Assembly (NCBI GenBank): GCA_963696325.1
Contig: CAVOJV010000031.1
Span: 67,487-131,486, forward strand
DNA from: CAVOJV01 sp963696325
GTDB lineage: Bacteria; Pseudomonadota; Gammaproteobacteria; Competibacterales; Competibacteraceae
Direction: 5' to 3'
DNA length: 64,000 nt
The notes under the pieces are model-generated. The model did not search any database and had not been told where the DNA came from. It worked only from the letters and a program-made list of their open reading frames with translations. The translations under genes and the position numbers were made by a program. The first letter of the stretch is position 1; each line of letters starts with the position of its first letter. This document shows, one piece after another, positions 19,520 to 28,637 of this stretch.

Positions 19520-20869
19520 ATGGCTGACGCCGAATCACGTCCTACCTACCTGCTGCGTCTACGGCGGGCACTGGAAAGGGGCACCTTCCAGAACGTGCGG
19601 CGCATGCTTAGAGCCCTGCATCCGGCCGAAATCGCCGATTTGCTGCAATCGCTGCCGCCGCATGAACGCAAGATCGCCTGGGAACTCGTCGACCCTGAAA
19701 ACGATGGCGAGGTCTTGCTGCGCGTCAACGACGAGGTCCGCGCCGGTCTGCTGCGGGACATGGACAAGGAGGAATTGCTGGCTGCCATGGAGGGGCTGGA
19801 CCTGGATGACTTGGCGGATCTGTTGCAGGAGCTGCCAGAAGCGGTCAGCCGGGAACTGTTGCGCTCCATGGACCTGCAGAACCGTCAGCGCCTGGAGACG
19901 GTGCTCTCCTATCCCGAGGACAGCGCCGGCGGCCTGATGAATACCGATCTGATCACGGTACGACCCGACGTGAGCCTGGACGTGGTGCTGCGTTATCTGC
20001 GCCTGCGTGGCGCCATTCCGGAACAGACCGACAAGCTGTTCATCGTCGACCGCAGCGACGGTTATCTGGGCATTCTGCCCTTGGGACATTTACTCACCTG
20101 CGATCCGGATCTCACCGTCGCCGACGTCATGGAACGCGATTTCGAGGGTATTCCAGTCAACCTGCCGGCCGAAGAGGTAACCAAACGCTTCGAGCAGCTT
20201 GACCTTATATCAGCGCCGGTAGTCGATGCCGAGGGCAAACTCCTGGGACGCATCACCATCGATGACGTGGTGGACGTGATCCGCGACGAGGCCGAACACT
20301 CCATCATGAGCATGGCCGGTCTGGACGAGAAAGAGGACATGTTCGCCCCGGTGGTCATTAGCACACGTCGCCGCGCGATGTGGCTGGGCATCAATCTGGT
20401 CACCGCCTTCATGGCCGCCTGGGTTATTGGCCAGTTCGAAGCCACCTTGCAAAGGATCGTGGCCCTGGCCGTGCTCATGCCCATCGTAGCCAGCATGGGC
20501 GGTATCGCCGGCACCCAGACGCTGACCCTGGTCATCCGCGGCATGGCGCTGGGCCACGTGGAGCGCGGCAATACCCGCTGGTTACTGTTCAAGGAACTGG
20601 CCATCGGGGGCCTGAATGGATTGCTGTGGGCGGTCGTGGTAGCCGGCCTTGCCATCACCTGGTTCGGCAACCTGGAAATCGGTGGCATCATCGGCGTTGC
20701 CATTTTAGTCAACCTGCTGTGTGCCGCCCTGGCCGGCGTTGCCATACCGTTGTTAATGCGCCGTGTTGGCATAGACCCGGCCATCGCCGGCAGCGTGGTG
20801 CTCACCACGGTGACGGATATCACGGGGTTCTTTGTCTTTCTGGGTCTGGCCACTGTATTGCTTATATAA
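19520..20869 (+). CDS. mgtE: Magnesium transporter MgtE
   Basis: Mg2+ channel of the inner membrane. 449 residues with the helical N domain (about 1-130, LHPAEIADLLQSLPPHER), paired CBS domains (about 137-255, ending ITIDDVVDVIRDEAEHSIM) and a C-terminal five-helix pore (about 285-449). Cytosolic Mg2+ gates the channel through the N and CBS domains in studied members. GGAGG precedes the ATG. The 97-bp leader is too short for a known Mg2+ riboswitch. Confidence 0.96.
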   Translation: MADAESRPTYLLRLRRALERGTFQNVRRMLRALHPAEIADLLQSLPPHERKIAWELVDPENDGEVLLRVNDEVRAGLLRDMDKEELLAAMEGLDLDDLADLLQELPEAVSRELLRSMDLQNRQRLETVLSYPEDSAGGLMNTDLITVRPDVSLDVVLRYLRLRGAIPEQTDKLFIVDRSDGYLGILPLGHLLTCDPDLTVADVMERDFEGIPVNLPAEEVTKRFEQLDLISAPVVDAEGKLLGRITIDDVVDVIRDEAEHSIMSMAGLDEKEDMFAPVVISTRRRAMWLGINLVTAFMAAWVIGQFEATLQRIVALAVLMPIVASMGGIAGTQTLTLVIRGMALGHVERGNTRWLLFKELAIGGLNGLLWAVVVAGLAITWFGNLEIGGIIGVAILVNLLCAALAGVAIPLLMRRVGIDPAIAGSVVLTTVTDITGFFVFLGLATVLLI

Positions 20870-20914
20870 GCATGCAGTTAAACAAAGTGCTTCCACCCTT
20901 TCCCGAGCTCACCC

Positions 20915-22168
20915 ATGGATAACCTCTCCGCCCTCTTCCAACCCTTGGGCCTGTCCCTGCTGCTGGGCCTGTTGGTGGGCTTGCAGCGCGAAGTGACCGA
21001 CTCCGATTTCGCCGGTATGCGCAGCTTTGCCCTGACCTCGTTGTTCGGCACCCTCTGTGGTCTGCTGGCTTTGGAATTCGGTGGCTGGGTGATGGTGGCG
21101 GGCTTCCTGGGGGTGATCTCGCTACTCCTGATCGGCAATCTGCCCAAACTCCGCAAGCCTTATGAACAGATCGACTTCGGTGTCACCACCGAGGTAGCCC
21201 TGCTGCTCATGTTCGCGCTCGGCGGCTATCTGGCCTTCGGGCATTGGGAAGTGGCGGTGGTCGTCGGCGGCTTGGTAGCAGTGCTGCTGCACTTCAAACC
21301 GGAACTGCACGGCGTGGCCAGTCGCCTGGGACAGGAAGACCTTAAGGCGATCATGCAGTTCGTGCTGATCACCTTCATTATCCTGCCGGTGCTGCCAAAC
21401 CAGACTTACGGTCCGCTCAACGTTTTCAACCCGTTTAAGGCCTGGCTGATGGTGACCCTTATAGTCGGCATCAGCCTGTCTGGCTACCTGGCCTATAAAT
21501 TTTTAGGCAGCAAGCCCGGGGTGCTGCTTGGCGGCCTGTTGGGCGGCGCCATTTCCAGCACCGCTACCACCTTCGCCTATGCCCGCCGCGTTCGTTACGA
21601 ACCCGCGGCGGCAACCTTGGCGGCCCTGGTGATTAGTCTGGCCTCCGCCGTGGTATTCCTGCGGGTACTATTGGAAATCGGGTTGGTTGCACCGCTGTTG
21701 TTGACGGTAGCCACCGTTCCCATCGCCGTGACGTTGTTACTATCCCTGGCGCCGGCTGCCCTGCTCTGGTGGCGGATGCGCCATCACCCCAACGCCATGC
21801 CGCCGCAGAAAAACCCGACTGAGCTGGGGGCAGCGGTCGGCATGGCCTTGGTGTATGTCGGCATCCTTTTTGTACTCGCCTTCACCAAAACCTATTTCGG
21901 CGAACAGGCTATGTATCCGGTGGCCGCGGTATCCGGACTCACCGATGTGGACGCCATCACCCTGTCTCTTTCCCGGCTGGTGACCACCGCCAATCTGCGG
22001 CCCGATACGGCTTGGCGGCTGATTCTAACCGCCCTTCTCACCAACCTGATTTTCAAGGCAGGCATGGTAGCGATTTTAGGAGGACGGCGGTTGCTGGGCT
22101 ATATCACCCTGCTGTTTGCACCAGCGCTGCTGGGTGGAGGAATGCTGCTCTGGTTATGGCCAGCCTGA
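20915..22168 (+). CDS. MgtC/SapB and DUF4010 membrane protein
   Basis: A 417-residue, highly hydrophobic protein. The first 140 residues match the MgtC/SapB pattern (LLLGLLVGLQREV, GMRSFALTSLFGTLCG) and the rest is a DUF4010-type multi-helix region (GGLLGGAISSTATTFAYARR). The molecular role is unknown. Position after mgtE suggests a link to magnesium or envelope physiology, which is inference. Confidence 0.85.
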   Translation: MDNLSALFQPLGLSLLLGLLVGLQREVTDSDFAGMRSFALTSLFGTLCGLLALEFGGWVMVAGFLGVISLLLIGNLPKLRKPYEQIDFGVTTEVALLLMFALGGYLAFGHWEVAVVVGGLVAVLLHFKPELHGVASRLGQEDLKAIMQFVLITFIILPVLPNQTYGPLNVFNPFKAWLMVTLIVGISLSGYLAYKFLGSKPGVLLGGLLGGAISSTATTFAYARRVRYEPAAATLAALVISLASAVVFLRVLLEIGLVAPLLLTVATVPIAVTLLLSLAPAALLWWRMRHHPNAMPPQKNPTELGAAVGMALVYVGILFVLAFTKTYFGEQAMYPVAAVSGLTDVDAITLSLSRLVTTANLRPDTAWRLILTALLTNLIFKAGMVAILGGRRLLGYITLLFAPALLGGGMLLWLWPA

Positions 22169-22179
22169 TCACTTCGTTG

Positions 22180-22848
22180 CTACCGCGCGGAAAGGCTCGC
22201 CCGGGAAACGGGCCGGGCCAGCAACGGTTCCAATACCGACCATACGTTATCCAGGATACGCGGCTGGGCTTCGGCTCGGGGATGAATACCGTCGCTTTGG
22301 ATCAAGGCTGGATTGCCCGCCACCCCCTCGAGGAGAAAGGGAATCAGGGGTAGATCGTAACGCCTGGCCAGTTCACCGTAGAGCGCCTGAAACTTTTCCG
22401 TGTAGCGGAGGCCATAATTGGGTGGAATACGCATCTCGATCAGAATTGCCTGCGCGCCGGCTTGGCGACACAGTTCGATCATGGCGGCCAGATTGTCCTC
22501 CAATACCCCGAGGGACAAACCGCGCAGGCCATCGTTGCCGCCCAGTTCCAGGATCACCACGGCGGGCCGGTAGCGTTCCAGGGCGGCGGGCAGACGCGCC
22601 AGGCCGCCGCGGCTGGTGTCGCCGCTGATACTGGCATTCACTATCTGATGGGGCAACCCGGCATCTTTTACGCGCTTTTGCAGCAGGCTCACCCAGCCCT
22701 CGGCAAGCGCGATGCCGTAGCCGGAGCTGAGGCTGTCCCCCAGCACCAGCAGCGTCGGCGCCGCGGCCCAGACCGGCCTTTCCAGCAGGCCGCAGAGTAG
22801 CACCAGCAGGATGAATAAACGGGGGTGACAGGCTTTCAACATGGGCAT
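22180..22848 (-). CDS. tesA: SGNH-family arylesterase / multifunctional acyl-CoA thioesterase I
   Basis: Periplasmic SGNH hydrolase with signal peptide (LFILLVLLCGLL...AAA) and block I LVLGDSLSSGYG, block III LELGGNDGLRG and block V DGIHPRAEAQ, giving the Ser-Asp-His triad. ATG 22848 has AGG at suitable spacing; longer in-frame starts run into ybbA's upstream region. Divergent from ybbA-ybbP, exactly as tesA is in E. coli. Confidence 0.92.
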   Translation of the reverse strand: MPMLKACHPRLFILLVLLCGLLERPVWAAAPTLLVLGDSLSSGYGIALAEGWVSLLQKRVKDAGLPHQIVNASISGDTSRGGLARLPAALERYRPAVVILELGGNDGLRGLSLGVLEDNLAAMIELCRQAGAQAILIEMRIPPNYGLRYTEKFQALYGELARRYDLPLIPFLLEGVAGNPALIQSDGIHPRAEAQPRILDNVWSVLEPLLARPVSRASLSAR

Positions 22849-22878
22849 GCAAATACCTACTTGGTTAATGACAGAGCG

Positions 22879-23607
22879 ATGAGCGACAACCCAACAGAAC
22901 CCATTGTGCAGGTGAAAAACCTGGGCAAGCAAGTGACCAGTCCCGACGGAGATCTGGTGATCCTCAGCGAGGTGAGCTTCTCCATCGCGCGCGGCGAGAG
23001 CGTGGCCGTGTTAGGCGCCTCGGGGTCCGGCAAGTCCACCCTGCTGGGTCTGCTGGCAGGGCTGGATACCCCAACCACAGGACAGGTATGGCTGGCGGGC
23101 GTTGTTCTCAATAGCCTCGACGAAGACGGCCGCGCTCGGCTGCGGGCTCAGCGGGTCGGCTTCGTGTTCCAGTCCTTTCAGCTCCTGCCAAGCCTGACCG
23201 CTCTGGAAAACGTCATGCTGCCTCTGGAACTCGCCGGGCATCCCCTGCCTGAAGGCGCCGCCCGTGAGGTTCTGGGGCGCGTTGGTCTGGCGTCCAGGGT
23301 TCGCCATTACCCGTCCCAATTGTCCGGCGGCGAGCAGCAGCGGGTAGCCATCGCTCGCGCCTTTGCCGGCGGCCCCGCGGTGCTGTTCGCCGATGAACCT
23401 ACCGGCAACCTCGATCAGCGTACCGGTCAGCGGATTGTGGAACTGCTGTTCTCCCTGAACCGGGAGCAGGGGACTACTCTGATCATGGTGACGCATGACC
23501 CGGAACTGGCCCGCTACTGCGGTCGCCGCCTGGAATTGGAAGACGGCCACCTGGCGGAAGTAGCGCCACCCAGAACCGCGGCGGCTGTTGCAACCAGCGT
23601 GGGTTAA
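22879..23607 (+). CDS. ybbA: ABC transporter ATP-binding protein, LolD/YbbA type
   Basis: A 242-residue ATPase of the MacB/LolD class: Walker A GASGSGKST, Q-loop FVFQSFQLLPSLTALENVMLP, signature LSGGEQQRVAIARAF, Walker B VLFADEPTGNLD and MVTHDPELA. It pairs with the FtsX-type permease 11 bp downstream. The substrate is unknown. Confidence 0.93.
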   Translation: MSDNPTEPIVQVKNLGKQVTSPDGDLVILSEVSFSIARGESVAVLGASGSGKSTLLGLLAGLDTPTTGQVWLAGVVLNSLDEDGRARLRAQRVGFVFQSFQLLPSLTALENVMLPLELAGHPLPEGAAREVLGRVGLASRVRHYPSQLSGGEQQRVAIARAFAGGPAVLFADEPTGNLDQRTGQRIVELLFSLNREQGTTLIMVTHDPELARYCGRRLELEDGHLAEVAPPRTAAAVATSVG

Positions 23608-23618
23608 GCGAGATCACG

Positions 23619-26132
23619 ATGAATACAAGCTCCACTGTCAAACTGGCCCTACGCGCCCTAAACCGGGATTGGCGAGGCGGGGAATTGCGGGTGTTGGCGG
23701 CGGCCCTGGTGATCGCCGTTGCCAGCGTGGCTGCGGTGGGGTTTTTTGCCGATCGCATCCAGGTGGCCATGGAGCGAAAATCCAGTGAGTTGCTCGGAGC
23801 CGACCTGGTCGTCGTTTCTCCAGATCCAGTGAACCAAGTCCTGACCCAAGAGGCCGCCGGGCGTGGACTGGCAACGACGGCTACCCTGAGCTTGCGCAGC
23901 GTAGTGCTAGCGGGCGAAGAAACGTCGCTGGCCGAGGTCAAGGCAGCCAGCCGCGGCTATCCCCTGCGTGGATCGCTGCAGGTAAGCGAGCGTCCATTCG
24001 GCCCGGCCCAGGAAACCCGCGCTATCCCTGCGCTGGGCAGTGTCTGGCTGGATGAACGCCTGCTCCAGGCACTCAAATTGACTGTGGGGGGGCGCCTCGA
24101 ATTGGGGGTCAGCACACTAACAGTGGAGAAAGTGCTGGCCTATGAACCGGACCGGGGTGGGGATCTCTTCAGTATCGCTCCGCGCCTGTTGATGAATCTG
24201 GCCGACCTGCCGGCCACGGCATTGGTGCAGCCCGGCAGTCGGGTGGAATATCGACTGCTGGTTAGCGGTGAAACGGCAGCCGTTGAAACCTACCGGGCGT
24301 GGGCGCAAACCCGCCTTGCCCCCGGCGAACAGGTGCAGGGTGTACGCGACGCCCGCCCGGAACTGCGTGTCGCCCTGGAACGGGCGCAACGCTTTCTGGG
24401 TCTGGCGGCTCTGATCAGCGTCATCCTGGCCGGGGTGGGGATTGCCATCGCCGTGCGCCGTTTCGCTGCCCGCCACTGGGACAGCGTGGCTATCATGCGC
24501 TGCGTAGGCGCCACCCAGGCTATGGTGCTGCGCCTGTTTGTGTTGGAACTGCTATGGCTTGCCCTGCTGGCCGGCAGCGCGGGCGTCCTCGTGGGCTACG
24601 TGGCTCAGGAGGGTCTGAGCCTTATTCTGGGCACCCTGGCGGAGAATGGTGAATTACCGCTGCCGTCCTGGCGACCGCTGGTGCCAGCTCTGGCCACGGG
24701 TTTGCTTACCCTGCTTGGTTTCGGCTTGCCGCCGCTGCTTAGGCTGCGCGATGTGCCTCCGTTGCGGGTATTACGCCGGGATGTCGGCCCCTTGAATCAA
24801 CGTGCCCTGATGCTGTATGGGCCGGCTATTGGAGCCGTAGCGGTTCTGTTACTTTGGCAAGCGGGCGACACCAAACTTGCCATCTATGTATTCGCCGGCG
24901 TTCTCGCCACCTTGTTGGCGCTGAGCGCGGCGGCCTGGGGACTGGTCAAGGGACTTACCCTGCTGCGCGGCCGGGTAGGGGTAGCCTGGCGCTTTGGACT
25001 CGCCAACATCTCCCGGCGCAGTAGCGGCAGCGCAGTACAGGTAGTCGCCCTGGGGTTGGGCATCATGGTCCTGCTGGTGCTGACGCTGGTGCGCAACGAC
25101 CTGCTGGCCAGTTGGCGTGCCACCTTGCCGCCAGATGCTCCCAATCACTTCCTCATCAATATCCAGACCGAGGAAGTTCAGGGCGTGCAGAATTTTCTTA
25201 AGCAGCAAGGTCTCGGTGATCATATCCCGTTCTTCCCTATGGTGCGGGGCCGGCTAACGGCCATCAATGAGCGTCCGGTGCACCCTGAAAATTACGACAA
25301 TGCCCGCGCCCAGCGCCTCGTGGAGCGGGAGTTCAATCTGTCCTGGGCCGCAACCCTGCAGGATGATAACCGCATCGTCGCCGGCCGCTGGTGGCGCGAG
25401 GACAATCACGGCCACCCCCAACTCTCCGTTGAGCAGGGATTGGCCAAGGAATTAGGCATTACCCTGAACGATACTCTGCATTTCCAGATCGCCGGCCAAT
25501 CGATACAGGCTACGGTGACTAACCTGCGCAGCGTGGAATGGGATTCTTTCCGGGCCAATTTCTTCGTGTTGTTCCCACCGGGCGTGATTGAGGATTACCC
25601 GGCCACCTGGATCACCAGCTTTCATATCGGCAAGGCCCAAAAACCCCTGCTGGCCGAGTTAGTACGCGCCTATCCCTCGGTGACGGTATTGGATGTGGAT
25701 GCCATCATGACCAAGGTTAGGGAGATCATCGACCGGGTGGTGTTGGCTGTGGAGTATGTGTTCCTATTTACCCTGCTGGCTGGGCTGGTGGTGCTCTATG
25801 CCGCCATCCAGGCCACCCAGGATGAGCGCCTGTTCGAGAGCGCCATCCTGCGTACTCTGGGTGCGAACAAGGGGGTCATCCTCAAAAGCCTGATGGCGGA
25901 ATTTGCAGTGCTGGGCCTGCTGGCAGGGCTGCTAGCGGCCCTGGCGGCCACGCTGCTAGGCCACGCACTGGCAACGTATGTATTCGAATTCCCCTATCGG
26001 GCCAGCCCTCTGCTGTGGCTGCTGGGTGGTGGCGCCGGCCTGGTGGGCGTTGGTGCGGCGGGCCTGCTGGGCGCCCGCTCGGTATTGGAGCGGCCACCTT
26101 TACAAAGCTTGCGAGAAGGGCAACAAACGTAA
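23619..26132 (+). CDS. ybbP: FtsX-type ABC permease, YbbP family
   Basis: An 837-residue inner-membrane protein with an N-terminal helix (about 20-45), a large periplasmic region, a first group of helices (about 262-440), a second periplasmic domain and a C-terminal FtsX group (about 705-820). The layout is that of YbbP/MacB-like mechanotransmission permeases. It forms an operon with ybbA next to divergent tesA. Function is not established. Confidence 0.92.
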   Translation: MNTSSTVKLALRALNRDWRGGELRVLAAALVIAVASVAAVGFFADRIQVAMERKSSELLGADLVVVSPDPVNQVLTQEAAGRGLATTATLSLRSVVLAGEETSLAEVKAASRGYPLRGSLQVSERPFGPAQETRAIPALGSVWLDERLLQALKLTVGGRLELGVSTLTVEKVLAYEPDRGGDLFSIAPRLLMNLADLPATALVQPGSRVEYRLLVSGETAAVETYRAWAQTRLAPGEQVQGVRDARPELRVALERAQRFLGLAALISVILAGVGIAIAVRRFAARHWDSVAIMRCVGATQAMVLRLFVLELLWLALLAGSAGVLVGYVAQEGLSLILGTLAENGELPLPSWRPLVPALATGLLTLLGFGLPPLLRLRDVPPLRVLRRDVGPLNQRALMLYGPAIGAVAVLLLWQAGDTKLAIYVFAGVLATLLALSAAAWGLVKGLTLLRGRVGVAWRFGLANISRRSSGSAVQVVALGLGIMVLLVLTLVRNDLLASWRATLPPDAPNHFLINIQTEEVQGVQNFLKQQGLGDHIPFFPMVRGRLTAINERPVHPENYDNARAQRLVEREFNLSWAATLQDDNRIVAGRWWREDNHGHPQLSVEQGLAKELGITLNDTLHFQIAGQSIQATVTNLRSVEWDSFRANFFVLFPPGVIEDYPATWITSFHIGKAQKPLLAELVRAYPSVTVLDVDAIMTKVREIIDRVVLAVEYVFLFTLLAGLVVLYAAIQATQDERLFESAILRTLGANKGVILKSLMAEFAVLGLLAGLLAALAATLLGHALATYVFEFPYRASPLLWLLGGGAGLVGVGAAGLLGARSVLERPPLQSLREGQQT

Positions 26133-26141
26133 CAGTAAGCC

Positions 26142-26798
26142 TCAAACTTTCTTCTGAAAGTACAGGAAGTCTTCCATGCCGGCCTTGCGGTCCTTGTTGA
26201 TGGTCCAGATGTGGGGGCGTTCGTTGAGCAGCTTTAGATAAGGCTTTATCCCCTTGACAGCGGCAAGGAAATCATTGCCATAAATGATTTTGGTAACCAG
26301 GGAAACCACGGGCAGGTGCGCGAAGGCAGCGCAATCGGCATGGCTGAACTCGCCGCCGGCAATATAAGGTTCGAATCTGGCGAGCTGCGCGAAAGCCTTG
26401 ACACCCTCTTCAAGCTGCACTCTGACCTCTTCCTGCAAGGTATCCGAGGCAGTACCGCCATAGAAGGCGGCGGAATGGAGTCGACGGGCCGGCAGTTCAA
26501 GGTACAGCTCGATGAAATGCAGCAATTCGCGGCATTTGGCTGCCTGGAAGGCATTGGATGGATACAGGGGTGGTGTGGGGTAGCGATCCTCAAGGTATTC
26601 GAGGATGGCCTGAGACTCGCAGATCGCCCCCTCTTCCACCTCGAGAAAAGGCACCTTGCCCATGGGAGAACGCTCAAGCAGGGCTTCATCGCCGGTTGGA
26701 TAGACGAGTTCCTCCTCGAAAGGAATGCCCTTTTCCAACAGCGCGAGTTTCACCTTGTTGTAGTAATTGCTCACGTTAAACCCGCAAAGTTTCAACAT
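26142..26798 (-). CDS. Glutathione S-transferase family protein
   Basis: A 218-residue GST-fold protein with an N-terminal thioredoxin-like domain (SPMGKVPFLEVEEGAICESQAILEYLEDRYP binds glutathione in relatives) and an all-helical C-terminal domain. A catalytic Ser or Tyr may lie in GFNVSNYYNKVKLAL. It converges with ybbP and overlaps the following fragment by seven bases. The substrate is unknown. Confidence 0.9.
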   Translation of the reverse strand: MLKLCGFNVSNYYNKVKLALLEKGIPFEEELVYPTGDEALLERSPMGKVPFLEVEEGAICESQAILEYLEDRYPTPPLYPSNAFQAAKCRELLHFIELYLELPARRLHSAAFYGGTASDTLQEEVRVQLEEGVKAFAQLARFEPYIAGGEFSHADCAAFAHLPVVSLVTKIIYGNDFLAAVKGIKPYLKLLNERPHIWTINKDRKAGMEDFLYFQKKV

Positions 26799-27076
26799 GG
26801 ATTTGCTCCGGTGTATTGCTGCCTGGGCAATCGGCCCAGCAGATAGAATTCTTCATTGGCCCGCATCGCCGTAGCCCCAGCCACGCAGTTGGCCATAGCG
26901 AAGACGGCAGCGATGGCGCCAATATCCCAGATGTCTTCCCGGCTAAAACCGGCGGCCAGCAGAGGCTCGCAAGCGGCCTCCTTCATGCAAGCGGAATGCA
27001 AGGCCACCTTCCCTTGGATTAGTTCCGCTCTCGTGGCGTTGCCGTTACACGCCCGGGCTGGTGCTCCCAATTCCAT
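26792..27076 (-). pseudogene. C-terminal fragment of a carboxymuconolactone-decarboxylase/AhpD-family protein
   Basis: The readable 94 residues contain GFSREDIWDIGAIAAVFAMANCVA and MRANEEFYLLGR, the C-terminal hallmark of CMD/AhpD peroxidase-related proteins. The catalytic CxxC half is missing, and I could not find it in other frames in the 260 bp upstream. The N-terminal part of the readable frame looks unrelated. It is read as a truncated remnant. Confidence 0.55.
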
Positions 27077-27292
27077 CTCCAGTTAACGCGGCCTGGAGGA
27101 GGCGTGGGCCAGGCCGCGGCAGTCGAAGATGCGCGATTCCTGGTGGATCAATTCACCGGCTTGTTTTATTCTGATTTACAGGGTTTGCCAATCGTGCGGT
27201 CCCTGCGACGGCGAGCTGTGATTGATGCCATTGTTGCTCCCTCCATCTTTCGGTGCTACACAGCCCCGGTGTAGTGCGAGCCATAGCACCCG

Positions 27293-27325
27293 TAGCAGAA
27301 AAATAGCAGAAAAATAGCAGAAAAA
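27293..27325. repeat. Three tandem copies of an 11-bp unit
   Basis: TAGCAGAAAAA occurs three times head to tail at 27293-27303, 27304-27314 and 27315-27325, directly before the dusA start. The units are identical. They sit in the likely leader of dusA, and copy-number change there could alter spacing. Confidence 0.85.
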
Positions 27326-27338
27326 GGCAGTAAATGGG

Positions 27339-28337
27339 ATGGAAATAGTTAGCCGCCAAGCGACCAAGTCTCGGCATAGAATATGTGTCGCCCCGATGAT
27401 GGATTGGACCGATCGCCATGACCGCTATTTTTTGCGCCTGATCACTCGCCGTACCTTGCTGTACACCGAGATGGTGACTACCAGCGCCATCCTGCATGGG
27501 GACCGTGACTATCTGCTCAGCTATGATCCGGCTGAGCATCCGGTGGCCCTACAACTGGGCGGCAGCGAGCCCGAAAAGCTGGCCCGCTGCGCTCGCATCG
27601 CCGCAGACTTAGGCTATGACGAGGTCAATCTGAATGTAGGCTGTCCCAGCGACCGGGTGCAGTCCGGCCGCTTTGGTGCCTGCCTGATGGCCGAACCGCA
27701 TGTGGTGGCGGACTGCGTAGTGGCCCTGCGGGAGGCTGTGACTATACCGGTCACGGTCAAGACCCGCATCGGCATCGATGAGCGTGATTCCTACGAGGAA
27801 CTCGTGTGCTTTGTCGATTGCGTCGCCGCCGCCGGTTGTGAAGTCTTTATCATCCATGCCCGCAAAGCGTGGCTGACGGGACTGAGTCCCAAGGAAAACC
27901 GCGAAATTCCGCCGCTGCGTTACGATATGGTGCACCGGCTTAAGGATGACTTTCCTCATCTTGTTATTATTCTTAACGGCGGCCTCACCAGCCTGGACCA
28001 GATCGCAGCGCACTTGAGCGATCTGGACGGCATCATGATTGGCCGCGCCGCCTATGAAAACCCTTATATACTCGCCCCCATAGACCAGTATTTTTTTGGT
28101 GCCGCCGCCCCACCACCCAGCCGCCATCAGGTAATCGAAGGGTTTATTTCTTATGTGGAAAGACAATTAGCCCAGGGCGTACCCCTTACCGCCATGACCC
28201 GCCATATTCTGGGTCTGTTTCAGGGGCTGCCGAGGGCCAGAGCCTGGCGCCGCTATCTCAGCGAGAACGCCCACCGTCGCGGGGCGGATGCAGACGTGAT
28301 TCGGGAAGCGCTGCGGCGGATGCCGGAACCGGCATAA
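27339..28337 (+). CDS. dusA: tRNA-dihydrouridine synthase A
   Basis: FMN enzyme that reduces U20/U20a in tRNA D-loops. 332 residues with APMMDWTDRHDRYFLR, the catalytic cysteine block LNVGCPSDRVQSGRFGACLM, VKTRIG and HARKAWLTGLSPKENREIPPL, all specific to the DusA group. ATG 27339 matches the family N-terminus; an ATG five bases earlier hits a stop at once. Confidence 0.96.
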   Translation: MEIVSRQATKSRHRICVAPMMDWTDRHDRYFLRLITRRTLLYTEMVTTSAILHGDRDYLLSYDPAEHPVALQLGGSEPEKLARCARIAADLGYDEVNLNVGCPSDRVQSGRFGACLMAEPHVVADCVVALREAVTIPVTVKTRIGIDERDSYEELVCFVDCVAAAGCEVFIIHARKAWLTGLSPKENREIPPLRYDMVHRLKDDFPHLVIILNGGLTSLDQIAAHLSDLDGIMIGRAAYENPYILAPIDQYFFGAAAPPPSRHQVIEGFISYVERQLAQGVPLTAMTRHILGLFQGLPRARAWRRYLSENAHRRGADADVIREALRRMPEPA

Positions 28338-28354
28338 CTCCTTCCCTCTCCGGA

Positions 28355-28575
28355 TGGATAGGAATTCCAATGGGTTTCCTTGCCCATTTTGGCCGAATGG
28401 TGCGCTTGGGGTGAAACCCCGTCAAGCGCTGAGAAACGTGACAACGAGGTTTACGCGGGTTGACGCACGAAAACAGAGGGTGCTCGGGGCGACACATGGG
28501 CACTGGGTCGTGGCCGACCCGAGTTCTTGGCAAAGCGCCTTCCTGCCGAGCTCGAGGGGCCGAGTGGGAACGGGG
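28355..28575 (+). repeat. Direct repeat copy A, about 221 bp
   Basis: Begins TGGATAGGAATTCCAATGGG and includes the perfectly shared core GAGTTCTTGGCAAAGCGCCTT. It matches 30205-30426 at a constant offset of 1,850 bases with many substitutions but almost no net indels. It lies just 3' of dusA and of the HerA-like gene. Its minus strand reads as a spurious peptide (FHPKRTIRPKWARKPIG), also found in copy B. Confidence 0.85.
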
Positions 28576-28637
28576 TCAGCACAGCGACACCGAGCGCCAG
28601 CAGGCCGCAGACGATCCACTTGAGGGCTTACATCGCG

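Noticed and set aside
28258..28533. Minus-strand peptide FSCVNPRKPRCHVSQRLTGFHPKR in repeat A, with a twin in repeat B
   Set aside because: The peptide similarity follows from the DNA repeat itself; no start signal or family, and in copy B it merely extends the ATPase gene upstream of its proper start.
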